Shown: positions 31,907-41,081, numbered from the stretch's first letter. The stretch is DNA of 64,000 nt from Roseovarius faecimaris (GCF_009762325.1 NZ_CP034348.1:2982501-3046500), one strand, 5' to 3'. The notes: a model not told the origin generated them from the letters alone. Numbers and translations are program-made.

Positions 31907-32890
31907 TCACGCCACCTTCAGCACGATTTTGCCAATATGGTCACCCGCCTCCATACGGGCATGCGCCTGCGCGGCCTCGGCAAGGGCAAACTCGCTGTCC
32001 ATCACCGGGGCCACCCGGCCCGCATCGAGCAGCGGCCAGACCTGCCTGCGCAGCGCCTCGGCAATCCGCGCCTTGGCCAGATCGCTTTGCGGGCGCAGGG
32101 TGGAACCGGTGATCGTCAGCCGCCGCATCATCACGGGGGTAAAGTTCAGTTCGACCTTCGGCCCCTGCAGAAAGGCGATCTGCGCAAGCCGGCCCTCATC
32201 GGCCAGCGCCTTGATATTGCGTGGCAGGTAAGACCCGCCCACCATGTCGAGGATCAGGTTGGCCCCGCCTTCGGCCCGCAGGATCTCGACGAAATCCTCT
32301 TCGCGATAGTTGATCGCGCGCTCCGCGCCCAGCTCCGCACAGACCTTCGTCTTGGCGTCGGACCCGGCGGTGGCGAAGACCCGCGCGCCGAAACCCGCTG
32401 CCAGCTGGATCGCCGTGGTGCCGATCCCCGAAGACCCGCCATGCACCAGAAACCGCTCTCCCGCCTGCAGGCCGCCGCGCTCGAAAACATTGGTCCAGAC
32501 GGTAAAGAAGGTCTCGGGCAGGCAGGCCGCCTCGCGCAGGCCCATCCCCTCCGGGATCGGCAGGCAATGCGCGGCGGGCGTGGCCACATACTCGGCATAG
32601 CCGCCGCCGGGCAGCAGGGCACAGACCTGATCGCCCGGCCCCCAGCCGGTCACGCCCTCGCCCACGGCCACGATCTCGCCCGAGGCTTCCAGACCGGGCA
32701 GATCGCTCGCGGTGGGCGGCGGCGCATAAAGCCCGGCCCGTTGCAGCGCATCCGGGCGGTTGACCCCGGCCCAGGCCACGCGGATCACGACCTCACCGGG
32801 GCGCGGCTCGGGGATGGGACGGGTTGTTTGCTTCAGCACCTCGGGCCCGCCGGGCGCGGTGATCTCGATGGCGTGCATGGATTGGCTCAT
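31907..32890 (-). CDS. NADPH:quinone reductase / zinc-free alcohol dehydrogenase family
   Basis: The 327-aa protein is a medium-chain reductase. The N-terminal GroES-like domain includes VIRVAWAGVNRPDALQRAGLY and GLEASGEIVAVGEGVTGW. The NADPH domain has the motif GGSSGIGTTAIQLAAGFGARV and later GGSYLPRNIKALADEG. Catalytic zinc ligands are absent, as in quinone oxidoreductases. AGGA lies upstream of the start at 32890. It is followed and preceded by minus-strand genes, with COQ9 12 bases upstream. Confidence 0.87.
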   Translation of the reverse strand: MSQSMHAIEITAPGGPEVLKQTTRPIPEPRPGEVVIRVAWAGVNRPDALQRAGLYAPPPTASDLPGLEASGEIVAVGEGVTGWGPGDQVCALLPGGGYAEYVATPAAHCLPIPEGMGLREAACLPETFFTVWTNVFERGGLQAGERFLVHGGSSGIGTTAIQLAAGFGARVFATAGSDAKTKVCAELGAERAINYREEDFVEILRAEGGANLILDMVGGSYLPRNIKALADEGRLAQIAFLQGPKVELNFTPVMMRRLTITGSTLRPQSDLAKARIAEALRRQVWPLLDAGRVAPVMDSEFALAEAAQAHARMEAGDHIGKIVLKVA

Positions 32891-32902
32891 CTTTTGTGTT
32901 CC

Positions 32903-33592
32903 TTATTTCGGGCCCGACCAGCGGCCCGGCATACCTGTGGGGGACGGCGCGTCCGGGGCCTTGATACGGCTCAGAAAGGCCAGAGGACCGGCCATCAGGC
33001 CACTGACCAGCTTGTTGTCGCGGGCCTGCGCCTTGAATTTTTCAAACTGCATCACATTGTCGATGCGCCGGTCCAGAAAGTCCCAGCTTGCGGCGTGACC
33101 GGGGCTGTCATCCCCCAGCCAGTAAAGCACGGTCGAGCTGTAAACCCCCGACAACGTGGCGCGTTTGGTGTACCAGTTGATATCGCGCGAGGTGTCCCCG
33201 AGTGCCGTCCAGATATGATCGCAGGTGTTCCAGATCAGCCGCGCCCCATCCCCGGCATAGGGCGGCAGGGCAAAAAGCGCCATGCCCCGGCGCACCAGCT
33301 CCTTGTCCTCGACCGCCTCCAGACGCGCGCGCACGGCAAAGGCCACCCGGTCGCGAAACCGCATGCCGCTCAGGTCGGTCTCCTCAAGGCGGCGGAGCAT
33401 CGCCTGATCTCCGGCCTCGTGATAGGCCACCGCCAGATCGACCGCCCCGCGCGGGCAGGCAATACGGACCATCGCCGCATCGAGCCCGGCATCCCGGGCG
33501 GCTTCGCGCAGGGTCGTCTCGCTCCAGCCGTCAAACGGGACATGCGCGAGCGCGGCGTCGAGAAGCTGTATTTTCGGGTCGGTTTCCGCCAT
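32903..33592 (-). CDS. COQ9 family ubiquinone biosynthesis protein
   Basis: The 229-aa protein matches the COQ9 family. The N-terminus is TetR-like (ETTLREAARDAGLDAAMVRIACPRGAVDLAVAYHE). A central Trp-rich core (LIWNTCDHIWTALGDTSRDINWYTKRATLSGVYSSTVLYWLGDDSP) and the DFLDRRIDNVMQFEK tail are diagnostic. COQ9 proteins bind lipids and help the hydroxylase steps of ubiquinone synthesis. The start at 33592 is the internal ATG that matches the family; the frame extends four codons further. It is divergent from rpsU. Confidence 0.9.
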   Translation of the reverse strand: MAETDPKIQLLDAALAHVPFDGWSETTLREAARDAGLDAAMVRIACPRGAVDLAVAYHEAGDQAMLRRLEETDLSGMRFRDRVAFAVRARLEAVEDKELVRRGMALFALPPYAGDGARLIWNTCDHIWTALGDTSRDINWYTKRATLSGVYSSTVLYWLGDDSPGHAASWDFLDRRIDNVMQFEKFKAQARDNKLVSGLMAGPLAFLSRIKAPDAPSPTGMPGRWSGPK

Positions 33593-33707
33593 CAAACACC
33601 CCATCGAATTGACTCGACCGCACCCTAGACAAATAAATCGGGCTTTGCTATACGGCCACTTCCTGCAAATCCTTGCAACTTCAACTTAGAAAGGTGGTGA
33701 AAACCAC

Positions 33708-33914
33708 ATGCAGGTAACGGTTCGCGACAACAATGTCGATCAGGCGCTTCGTGCCCTGAAGAAAAAGCTGCAGCGTGAAGGTGTGTTTCGCGAAATGAAG
33801 CTCAAGCAACATTTCGAGAAGCCGTCCGAGAAAAAAGCACGCGAGAAAGCCGAAGCCATCCGCCGCGCGCGCAAGCTCGCCCGGAAAAAGGCCCAGCGTG
33901 AGGGGCTGCTCTAA
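33708..33914 (+). CDS. rpsU: 30S ribosomal protein S21
   Basis: The 68-aa product begins [20 protein letters not shown] and has a very basic Lys/Arg/Ala-rich helix to the end ([20 protein letters not shown]). This is the canonical S21 sequence. AAAGGTGGTGAAAACC provides a strong ribosome binding site. S21 sits near the 30S platform and affects initiation. It is monocistronic, with an intrinsic terminator 36 bases downstream. Confidence 0.97.
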   Translation: MQVTVRDNNVDQALRALKKKLQREGVFREMKLKQHFEKPSEKKAREKAEAIRRARKLARKKAQREGLL

Positions 33915-33949
33915 GCATCCCGTCCAGCTTTGGATGACCAGAGATGACG

Positions 33950-33984
33950 ACCCCCGGTGCCTTGTGCTCGGGGGTTTGTCTTTT
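33950..33984 (+). terminator. Rho-independent terminator of rpsU
   Basis: ACCCCCG (33950-33956) pairs with CGGGGGT (33969-33975) around a 12-base loop and is followed by the T-rich tract TTGTCTTTT. Confidence 0.75.
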
Positions 33985-34038
33985 CCGGGGCAGTGGATCC
34001 AAAGGAGTGGCTGCGCCACGCTCTTTTTGTTTGGTGAT

Positions 34039-34087
34039 GGGGGGCGCTGCCCCCCAAACCCCCCGGAGTATTTCCGGAACGCTGAAA
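34039..34087. repeat. REP-like extragenic palindromic element
   Basis: GGGGGGCGCTGCCCCCC (34039-34055) is a near-perfect short palindrome. It is followed by a CCCCCCGGAGTATTT stretch and GAACGCTGAAAG. This arrangement (G-run/C-run hairpin, then CCCCGGAGTATTT) is a familiar intergenic element in Rhodobacterales genomes. It lies in the gap between rpsU and the next membrane-protein gene. Confidence 0.6.
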
Positions 34088-34187
34088 GCAGGACCGCCCG
34101 GGCAGAAGCGCGGGGGGCTTGATGCGCCGGGCCGGGTGGCCTATTTGGGCCGCATCGCCGTGCGCGGCGCTTTGACAAAGGTCTGCC

Positions 34188-34850
34188 ATGCCCAGTGCTC
34201 TTGAAATTGACCGGATGATCCTGGCCCTGATTGTTTTCGTTCTGGTGCTGACGGTGGGCATTTACCTGGTCAGCCCGACCTATTTCGCATTGAGCTATGC
34301 CGCCGAGGACCGGCTGGTGGAATACGGCACTGCGGTTTCGCTTTTCGTGGCCTGCCTGATCCTTTTGCGCAACGGGATGCGGCTCAGGGGGCGGGCGACA
34401 AAGCTTGCCGTTGGGCTGACGTTTTTCTATGCCTTCATGTTCTTTTTCGGCGCGGGCGAAGAGATCTCCTGGGGTCAGCGCATTTTCGGCTGGGAAACCA
34501 GCGAAGCGATGAAACAGATCAACCGCCAGGACGAAACGACGATCCACAATATCGAGATCGGCGGTGTGGCGCTGACCAAGCATCTCTTTGGTCCGGTGCT
34601 GACCGTAACGATCCTGCTCTATCTCATGGTCCTGCCCCTGCTATACCCGCGTGTGGCCGGGATCAGGGCCTGGGCCGATCGCATCGCCCTGCCGGTGCCG
34701 GGGCGGCGGCACGCGGTGCTGGCGCTGCTGAGCACCATCGTGATCGCCCTCATCAGCGTGGACCGCAAGTGGGAAGTTTATGAGCTGATCTTCGGTCTGC
34801 TCGTGGTGTCGATCTTCCTGCTTCCGCAGAACCGCGAGCATGTGCAGTAG
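34188..34850 (+). CDS. polytopic membrane protein with EEISWGQ motif
   Basis: The 220-aa protein has about six hydrophobic helices. Between helices it carries a conserved-looking acidic/aromatic motif, FGAGEEISWGQRIFGWET (about residues 88-105), and INRQDETTIHNIEIGG after it. I recall this motif from uncharacterised membrane proteins in other bacteria but know no function. The buried Glu pair and Trp suggest a catalytic or metal/proton site within the membrane. It stands alone between a REP-like element and the aquaporin gene. Confidence 0.7.
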   Translation: MPSALEIDRMILALIVFVLVLTVGIYLVSPTYFALSYAAEDRLVEYGTAVSLFVACLILLRNGMRLRGRATKLAVGLTFFYAFMFFFGAGEEISWGQRIFGWETSEAMKQINRQDETTIHNIEIGGVALTKHLFGPVLTVTILLYLMVLPLLYPRVAGIRAWADRIALPVPGRRHAVLALLSTIVIALISVDRKWEVYELIFGLLVVSIFLLPQNREHVQ

Positions 34851-34965
34851 GCCGCTCAGGGGCCTTTCTCGATGATTTTCCCCGTGACGACAGGACGCCA
34901 ACCCGATTTGGCTCCTCCCCAGTTCACAAGCCCGATGGTGGGCTGTGCTGTGTGGAGTGTGTGTC

Positions 34966-35652
34966 ATGAACAAGATGATTGCCGAATGTATCGGCACCTT
35001 TACCCTCGTGCTTTTGGGCTGCGGCGCGGCGGTGATCGCCGGGGCGGATATCGGCCTGACCGGGATCAGCTTCGCCTTCGGGCTGGCGCTGATCGGGATG
35101 GCCTATGGCATCGGCCCGGTCTCGGGATGCCATATTAACCCGGCGGTGACGCTGGGCGTGGTGGCCGCGGGCCGGATGCGGATGGGCGAGGCCATCGGAT
35201 ATATGATCGCGCAGGTGGCGGGTGCGATTGCGGCCGCGCTGGTGCTGATGATCATCGCCTCGGGCAAGGCGGAGTATTCCATCGCCGAGAACGGGCTGGG
35301 CCAGAACGGCTGGGGTGCGGGCTATCTGGGGGAATACGGCATGGCTGCGGCGTTTCTCTTTGAAGTTGTCGCCACCTTCCTTTTTGTGGTCGTGATCCTT
35401 GGCGCCACGGGCGCAGGCGCGCCTGCGGCGATGGCGGGGCTGGCGATTGGCCTGACGCTCGTGGTCATCCACCTTGTCGGCATCAACGTGACCGGCGTGT
35501 CGGTGAACCCGGCGCGCTCTATCGGGCCCGCGCTGTTTGCCGGGGCCACAGCACTCAGCCAGCTTTGGCTGTTCATCGTGGCGCCCGTCATCGGCGGCGT
35601 GCTGGCGGGGGTGCTGTTCAAATCCGGTCTGCTCGACAGTCAGGGCGACTGA
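34966..35652 (+). CDS. aqpZ: aquaporin Z-type channel
   Basis: The 228-aa protein is a major intrinsic protein with six helices and both pore NPA motifs (GCHINPAVT and VSVNPARS). In the selectivity filter the Phe, His (VVIHLVGINVTG) and Arg (NPAR) of AqpZ are present, but the position equal to AqpZ Thr183 appears to be Val (VTGVSVNPARS against VTNTSVNPARS). It is most likely a water channel in the inner membrane. The start at 34966 has GGAG ten bases upstream and removes a Cys-rich extension not found in the family. Confidence 0.9.
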   Translation: MNKMIAECIGTFTLVLLGCGAAVIAGADIGLTGISFAFGLALIGMAYGIGPVSGCHINPAVTLGVVAAGRMRMGEAIGYMIAQVAGAIAAALVLMIIASGKAEYSIAENGLGQNGWGAGYLGEYGMAAAFLFEVVATFLFVVVILGATGAGAPAAMAGLAIGLTLVVIHLVGINVTGVSVNPARSIGPALFAGATALSQLWLFIVAPVIGGVLAGVLFKSGLLDSQGD

Positions 35653-35671
35653 GCCTTGGTCGGGGACGGGG

Positions 35672-36706
35672 TCAGATGATCTCGTCCTCGTCAAAGAGGG
35701 GGGCGGCCTCAAGATGGGCATTGACCCCCTCCGCGGCCGCATCGGCCTGCGGTGTGCGCGCGATGTGAAACAGCGCATCGCCCTCATAGACCACCGGCAT
35801 GATCGTGCGCCCGATGACGATGCCTTCGCGGCTCGCGGTCAGCTCTGCCTCCACATCGCCGAACGGGTCCGTCACCGCCCCCAGCACCGTGCCGGGTTCC
35901 ACCGTATCGCCAATTGTCAGGTAACCGCGAAACACACCGCCCGCCGGCGCACGGTACCAGTGCGATTCGGTGCACAGCACCGGCTCCGCCCCGGCCTCCG
36001 GCAGGCTTTCGGCGCCGATCATGCCGAGGTGATGCATCACCCGCAAGATCCCGGCCACCCCGGCGCGCGCGGCCAGCTCGTCAAAGCGCAGCCCCTCGCC
36101 CGCCTCATAGAGCAGCACATCCACGCCTTCCGCCTCGGCCGCCATACGCAGCGACCCGTCGCGCAGCTTGGAATACATCATCACCGGCGCACCAAAGACC
36201 CGCCCCAGCTCGGCCAGCCGGTCATTGTCGGGCGTCAGCCGGATCTGCGGCAGGTTGGTGCGGTGAATGGCGGCCGAATGCAGGTCGATCCCCACATCGG
36301 ACCGCGTCACCACCTCGCGCATGAAGATATGCGCCAGCCGTGAGGCCATCGACCCTTCGCTGAGCCCCGGAAACACGCGGTTCAGATCACGCCGGTCCGG
36401 CAAATAGCGGGAATGGTTGAGAAACCCGAAGGAATTGACGATCGGCACCGCCAGAAGCGTGCCCGCGATCTCATCCAGCCCCTCGGCCTTGAGCAACCGG
36501 CGCACGATCTCGACGCCGATCACCTCATCGCCGTGAATGGCGGCCGAGACAAACATGACCGGACCGGGCCTGCGCCCGTGGATGACATGCACCGACAGAT
36601 CCACCGGCGTGTGGTCCGACAGCATACTGACCGGAATGTTCACCGTCTCGCGCGTGCCCGGCGCGATGCGGTGATTGTTGATCTCGAAGGCGTCGCGCGT
36701 GGTCAC
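35672..36706 (-). CDS. succinylglutamate desuccinylase/aspartoacylase family metallohydrolase
   Basis: The 344-aa protein belongs to the zinc carboxypeptidase-like AstE/AspA group. Zinc ligands are in SAAIHGDEVIG (HxxE) and DLHSAA (His). Substrate-binding Arg residues lie in LPDRRDLNRVFPG, and a Glu in LYEAGEG suits the general base. The C-terminal half is a beta-barrel-like extension with GYLTIGDTVEPGTVLG, which resembles a biotinyl-lipoyl fold. The family hydrolyses N-acyl amino acids or related amides. I take the GTG at 36706 because homologues start near TRDAFEI; an ATG at 36745 is the alternative. It is divergent from the aldehyde dehydrogenase. Confidence 0.82.
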   Translation of the reverse strand: MTTRDAFEINNHRIAPGTRETVNIPVSMLSDHTPVDLSVHVIHGRRPGPVMFVSAAIHGDEVIGVEIVRRLLKAEGLDEIAGTLLAVPIVNSFGFLNHSRYLPDRRDLNRVFPGLSEGSMASRLAHIFMREVVTRSDVGIDLHSAAIHRTNLPQIRLTPDNDRLAELGRVFGAPVMMYSKLRDGSLRMAAEAEGVDVLLYEAGEGLRFDELAARAGVAGILRVMHHLGMIGAESLPEAGAEPVLCTESHWYRAPAGGVFRGYLTIGDTVEPGTVLGAVTDPFGDVEAELTASREGIVIGRTIMPVVYEGDALFHIARTPQADAAAEGVNAHLEAAPLFDEDEII

Positions 36707-36864
36707 GATGGTCTCTTTGCCCTTTTGACTGCATGCGATACGCAAAATTGCGGGCCAAGTCCATTGGGATCGGCTTGCAGCTTCGGCACGGCAGTGACAG
36801 TGTGGCGCGCAACGCGCGGGGGCATCCCGCAGCCGCAGATTTTCACGGTCAAAGGAGCAAAGAA

Positions 36865-38307
36865 ATGATCGAGAAACGCCAGTTTTACATCAACGGTGCC
36901 TGGGTCGATACGATTGACGGGCGCGACCATCACGTGATCAACCCCTCGACGGAAGAGCCTTGTGCCGTGATCTCGCTGGGTGGGCAGGCCGACACCGATG
37001 CCGCCGTTGCCGCCGCCAAGTCCGCACTGCCCGGCTGGATGGCGACACCGCCCGCCGAACGCATCGCCGCCTGTCAGCGCATCCTCGAAGAGTATCAGAA
37101 GCGCCCCGAAGACATGGCGCAGGCGATCAGCCTCGAGATGGGCGCGCCCATCGACATGGCCCGCCAGCAACAGGTGGGCGCGGGCACCTGGCATATCAGC
37201 AACTTCCTGAAAGCCGCCGAAAGCTATCCGTTTGACGCGCCGCTTGGCGATCACGCCCCGAATGACCGCATCATTCACGAGGCGGTAGGCGTCGCGGCCC
37301 TGATCACCCCGTGGAACTGGCCGATGAACCAGGTCACGCTCAAGGTCATCGCCGCCCTCATCGCGGGTTGCACCATGGTGCTGAAACCGTCGGAGGAAAG
37401 CCCGCTCAACGCGCTGGTCTTCGCCGAAATGGTGGATGCCGCCGGTCTGCCGCCGGGGGTGTTCAACCTCGTCAACGGCGATGGCGCGGGCGTGGGCAGC
37501 CAGCTCACCGCGCACCCGGATGTGGACATGGTCAGCTTCACCGGCTCGTCCCGCGCGGGCAAGCTGATCTCGAAAGCCGCCGCCGACACGCTCAAGCGGG
37601 TCAGCCTCGAACTGGGCGGCAAGGGCGCGAACCTGATCTTTGCCGATGCCGATGAGAAAGCCGTCAAGCGCGGCGTGCTGCATTGCATGAACAACACCGG
37701 CCAATCCTGCAACGCCCCCACCCGGATGCTCGTACAGCGCGAGATCTATGACCAGGCGGTCGAGACAGCGGCCGAAGTGGCCTCGTCCATCACCGTGGGC
37801 CCGGCCAGCGAGGAAGGCCGCCATATCGGCCCGGTGGTCAACGAGGTGCAGTTCAACAAGATCCAGGACCTGATCCAGAAAGGGATCGACGAAGGCGCGC
37901 GGCTTGTCGCGGGCGGCACGGGGCGGCCTGACGGGCTGAACCGGGGCTTTTTCGTCAAGCCCACGGTCTTTGCCGACGTGACCAACGACATGACCATCGC
38001 GCGCGAGGAAATCTTTGGCCCGGTGCTGTCGATCATGGCCTTCGACACCGAGGAAGAGGCGCTCGCCATTGCCAATGACACGATCTATGGCCTGACCAAC
38101 TATGTCCAGACAACGGACCCCGCAAAGGCCAACCGCTGTGCGCGCCTGTTGCGCTCGGGCATGGTCGAGATGAACGGCCAGGGCCGCAGCGCGGGCTCGC
38201 CCTTCGGCGGCATGAAACAGTCGGGCAACGGGCGCGAAGGCGGCACCTGGGGCATCGAGGATTTCGTCGAGGTCAAGGCCGTCTCGGGCTGGACGCCCGG
38301 CGCCTGA
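36865..38307 (+). CDS. aldehyde dehydrogenase family protein
   Basis: The 480-aa protein has the family hallmarks: ITPWNWPMNQVTLKVIAALIAGCTMVLKPSE (NAD-binding region), FTGSSRAGKLI, the general-base Glu in SLELGGKGANLIF, and the nucleophile Cys in NNTGQSCNAPTRML. EIFGPVLSIMAFDTEEEAL and the C-terminal GNGREGGTWGIEDFVEVKA are also standard. It oxidises an aldehyde to the acid with NAD(P). AAAGGAG seven bases upstream fixes the start. Substrate is not predictable; the downstream gene is a glycosyltransferase 10 bases away, probably by chance co-orientation. Confidence 0.92.
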   Translation: MIEKRQFYINGAWVDTIDGRDHHVINPSTEEPCAVISLGGQADTDAAVAAAKSALPGWMATPPAERIAACQRILEEYQKRPEDMAQAISLEMGAPIDMARQQQVGAGTWHISNFLKAAESYPFDAPLGDHAPNDRIIHEAVGVAALITPWNWPMNQVTLKVIAALIAGCTMVLKPSEESPLNALVFAEMVDAAGLPPGVFNLVNGDGAGVGSQLTAHPDVDMVSFTGSSRAGKLISKAAADTLKRVSLELGGKGANLIFADADEKAVKRGVLHCMNNTGQSCNAPTRMLVQREIYDQAVETAAEVASSITVGPASEEGRHIGPVVNEVQFNKIQDLIQKGIDEGARLVAGGTGRPDGLNRGFFVKPTVFADVTNDMTIAREEIFGPVLSIMAFDTEEEALAIANDTIYGLTNYVQTTDPAKANRCARLLRSGMVEMNGQGRSAGSPFGGMKQSGNGREGGTWGIEDFVEVKAVSGWTPGA

Positions 38308-38317
38308 GCCATCGCCG

Positions 38318-39079
38318 ATGCTGCTGCGCGCCTATATCCTGCATCTGGTCCGGGCCACCGCCCGGCGGGACAACGCGCAGCAGCTTCGCGAGGCCTGCGG
38401 CGTGCCGGGCGGGCTCTGGCCTGCGGTGGACGGGGCCAACATGTCCTCCACCGACCTGTCGGACGTGGTCGGCGCGCAGCTTTTCGAACCGGAATACCCC
38501 TTCACCCTGAAGACCGGCGAGATCGGCTGTTTCCTCAGCCACCGGCAGATCTGGGCCGATCTGCAAATGCGCGACGAGGATGCGGCGCTGATCATCGAGG
38601 ATGACGCCGCCCTTGATCCGGACATCTTCCCGCGTGCGCTGGAGCTGGCAAGCAGCAACATATCCGCGCTTGGCTATATCCAGTTCCAGACCCGGACCGC
38701 AGAGGGCCCCGCCGCCCTTGTCGACACCAACGGCCCCTGTCAGCTTACCGTGCCGCAACTCGGCGGCCTGCGCACCACCGCCCAGATGGTCAGCCGCGAG
38801 GCCGCCGCCCACCTGTTGCACCTGAGCGAAATCATCGACCGGCCCGTGGACACATTTGTGCAAAGCCACTGGCACACATTGCTGCGGCCCGCGCGGATTT
38901 TCCCCTCCGGCGTCAGCGATATCGCGGATCAGCTTGACGGCTCCACCATTCAGTCCGGCAAAAAGCCCCTGCTGGAAAAGATCGGCCGCGAGTTCTCTCG
39001 GGGGCGCTACCGCCGGGCCGTCACCCGGCTCTCCGCGCAAAGCAACGCGCCGCTCAAAGGCGGGCTCGATCATGGCTGA
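38318..39079 (+). CDS. GT25-family (LPS/LOS type) glycosyltransferase
   Basis: The 253-aa protein shows the GT25 pattern: AYILHLVRATARRDN at the N-terminus, GEIGCFLSHRQIWADL (the GExGCxxSH signature), and ALIIEDDAALDPD (acidic metal-binding). TAQMVSREAAAHLL follows. Such enzymes add galactose or related sugars to lipooligosaccharide or other surface glycans. It overlaps the following fucosyltransferase-like gene by eight bases, forming a small glycan-modifying pair apart from the main island. Confidence 0.82.
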   Translation: MLLRAYILHLVRATARRDNAQQLREACGVPGGLWPAVDGANMSSTDLSDVVGAQLFEPEYPFTLKTGEIGCFLSHRQIWADLQMRDEDAALIIEDDAALDPDIFPRALELASSNISALGYIQFQTRTAEGPAALVDTNGPCQLTVPQLGGLRTTAQMVSREAAAHLLHLSEIIDRPVDTFVQSHWHTLLRPARIFPSGVSDIADQLDGSTIQSGKKPLLEKIGREFSRGRYRRAVTRLSAQSNAPLKGGLDHG

Positions 39080-39926
39080 GCGCCGCGTCTACTCCCGGCT
39101 GTTCGGCGGTGCGGGCAACCAGCTCTTTCAATATGCCGCCGGGCGCGCACTCGCTGACCGGCTGGGCTGCGAACTGGTGCTCGATGCGCGCTATGTGGCG
39201 CGCAGTCAGGACCGGGGCGACTGCTTTGCGCATTTCTCGAACGCGCGGTTCACCCGCGATGCCCCCCTGCCCCCCGCGAAACAGGACGGGCTGATCCGCT
39301 ACGGGCTGTGGCGGCTCTTCGGGCGCAGCCCGGCGCTTTACCGCGAAAACGGGCTGGGCTTCGATCCAAGGCTGGCAACTCTGCCCGCGGGCACCTACCT
39401 GCATGGCTACTGGCAATCCGAGCGCTATTTCGGCGACACCGCCCGCCTGCGCGAGGATCTGCGCTTCACCACCCCGCTCGATGCGGCCAACGCGGCCATG
39501 GCCGACCGGATCGCGGCCGCGCAAACCCCGGTCTCCTTTCATGTGCGGCGGGGCGACTACCTTGCCGCCGGGGCCTATGCGGCCTGTTCGCCCGAATATT
39601 ACCGCGCGGCGGCGGCGCAGCTTGCCGATACGCTCGGCCCGCTCACCTGCTTCGTCTTTTCCAATGATCCGGCCTGGGCGCGGGACAATCTGGCGCTGGG
39701 GCAGGAGACGGTGGTGGTCTATATCAATGACGAAACCGGCGGGCATTTCGACATGCACCTGCAATCGCTTTGCGCGCATCACGTCATCGCCAATTCGACC
39801 TTTTCCTGGTGGGGCGCCTGGCTCAACCCCTCCCCCGACAAGCAGGTGATCGCGCCCAAAGACTGGTTTTCCGAAGGGGGGCTGTCCAATCCCGACCTTC
39901 TGCCCGCAAACTGGACGCAGCTCTGA
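39072..39926 (+). CDS. alpha-1,2-fucosyltransferase-like protein (GT11)
   Basis: The 284-aa protein begins with the GT11 signature FGGAGNQLFQYAAGRALADRLG. It also has the HVRRGDYLA motif (HxRRxD, GDP-fucose binding) and the late motif IANSTFSWWGAWLNP. Together these are diagnostic of GT11. It likely transfers fucose or a related GDP-sugar to a terminal galactose-type acceptor. The start at 39072 lies within the end of the GT25 gene, so translation may be coupled. Confidence 0.88.
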   Translation: MAERRVYSRLFGGAGNQLFQYAAGRALADRLGCELVLDARYVARSQDRGDCFAHFSNARFTRDAPLPPAKQDGLIRYGLWRLFGRSPALYRENGLGFDPRLATLPAGTYLHGYWQSERYFGDTARLREDLRFTTPLDAANAAMADRIAAAQTPVSFHVRRGDYLAAGAYAACSPEYYRAAAAQLADTLGPLTCFVFSNDPAWARDNLALGQETVVVYINDETGGHFDMHLQSLCAHHVIANSTFSWWGAWLNPSPDKQVIAPKDWFSEGGLSNPDLLPANWTQL

Positions 39927-40027
39927 GACACCGCTCTTCGGGCCCTTACGTGCCCGCCTCGCGAGGCCGCCTGTCAGGGCGGATGAGCAACTTCCCCTGC
40001 CCTGCCAAACCCTCTAAGACAGGCGTC

Positions 40028-41071
40028 ATGAAACTCACACCCGAGATCGCCAAGGCCCGCTTCCTGCCCGAGACGGTGCACAAGCGCGATGTGTTTTCCG
40101 AAACCATCTCGGGCCAGCTTGACGGCGTCCCGGATCTGCCGGTCGTGCTGCGCAAGCTCGACGGGGTGCCGCTCTGGGCGCGGCCCGTCGCCTGGTGGCT
40201 GGCGCGCAAGGAAATCAGGGGGTTGCGCGCAGTGCAGGGCATCGAAGGCTGCCCCCTTCTGATCCGTGCCGACCGTACCGGCCTGTTGCGCAGCTGGACC
40301 AAAGGCACACCGCTTCAGCTTGCCAGACCAAGCGACCCGGCCTGGTACCGCGATGCCAGGCGGCTGCTGCGCGAGATGCGCCGCGCGGGTGTGACCCATA
40401 ACGATATCGCCAAGCCGCAGAACTGGCTGATGACGCCCGAAGGCCGTGCCGCCGTGATCGACTTTCAGCTCGCCACCGTGCACCGTCGGCGCGGCCGCCT
40501 CTTCCGCACCATGGCGCGTGAGGATCTGCGCCACCTGCTCAAGCAGAAACGCGCCTATGCGCCGGAGCTTCTGACACCATCCGAGCACCGCATGCTGAAA
40601 CGCAAGGCCCTGCCCGCGCGGATCTGGATGGCCACGGTCAAACCGGCCTACAACTTCGTCACCCGGCGGCTGATGAACTGGTCCGACGGCGAAGGCACCG
40701 AGGACCGGATCGAGCGGGACGGCCCCGCCCTGCGCACCGCCCTGCTGGCGCATCCGGAAGTTTCGGATGTGGCGCTCTGCACCTATGCGCTGCCTGCCAA
40801 GGGCGTGGGGCTTTATGCCTTTGTCGAAACCGGTCTGGAGGCGGACGCGCTGGCAAAGCTGGCCCCGGCCCCGCGCCCGGAATTGATTCAGCCTGTCGCC
40901 GCCCTGCCCCGCCACGCCGATGGCACCCCGCGCATGGACCTGTTGCAGCTTGTCGCCACCAACCGGCTGGATGAGTTGGAGGAGGTCCTGAAGCAAGATC
41001 CCGACCTGGAGCGCGGCCTGAAGCCGCTGATTGCCCAGCGGCTGAACCTGACGGACCGGATTCTGAGATAA
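40028..41071 (+). CDS. RIO/KdkA-like kinase fused to a degenerate ANL C-terminal domain
   Basis: The 347-aa protein has a small lipopolysaccharide-kinase-like catalytic core: THNDIAKPQNWL (His124-Asn125-Asp126 and Asn132) and VIDFQLA (Asp145), the catalytic and metal-binding parts of protein-kinase-like folds. Residues of about 220-320 look like the C-terminal subdomain of AMP-forming adenylating enzymes. DRIERDGPALRTALLAHPEV, then VALCTYALPAKGVGLYAFVE, then LPRHADGTPRMDLL are in the right order, but the catalytic Lys position reads Thr (GT for GK). The role of this tail is unknown. It follows two glycosyltransferase genes by about 100 bases and may phosphorylate a glycan or lipid head. Confidence 0.65.
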   Translation: MKLTPEIAKARFLPETVHKRDVFSETISGQLDGVPDLPVVLRKLDGVPLWARPVAWWLARKEIRGLRAVQGIEGCPLLIRADRTGLLRSWTKGTPLQLARPSDPAWYRDARRLLREMRRAGVTHNDIAKPQNWLMTPEGRAAVIDFQLATVHRRRGRLFRTMAREDLRHLLKQKRAYAPELLTPSEHRMLKRKALPARIWMATVKPAYNFVTRRLMNWSDGEGTEDRIERDGPALRTALLAHPEVSDVALCTYALPAKGVGLYAFVETGLEADALAKLAPAPRPELIQPVAALPRHADGTPRMDLLQLVATNRLDELEEVLKQDPDLERGLKPLIAQRLNLTDRILR

Positions 41072-41081
41072 ACCGGTGGCA

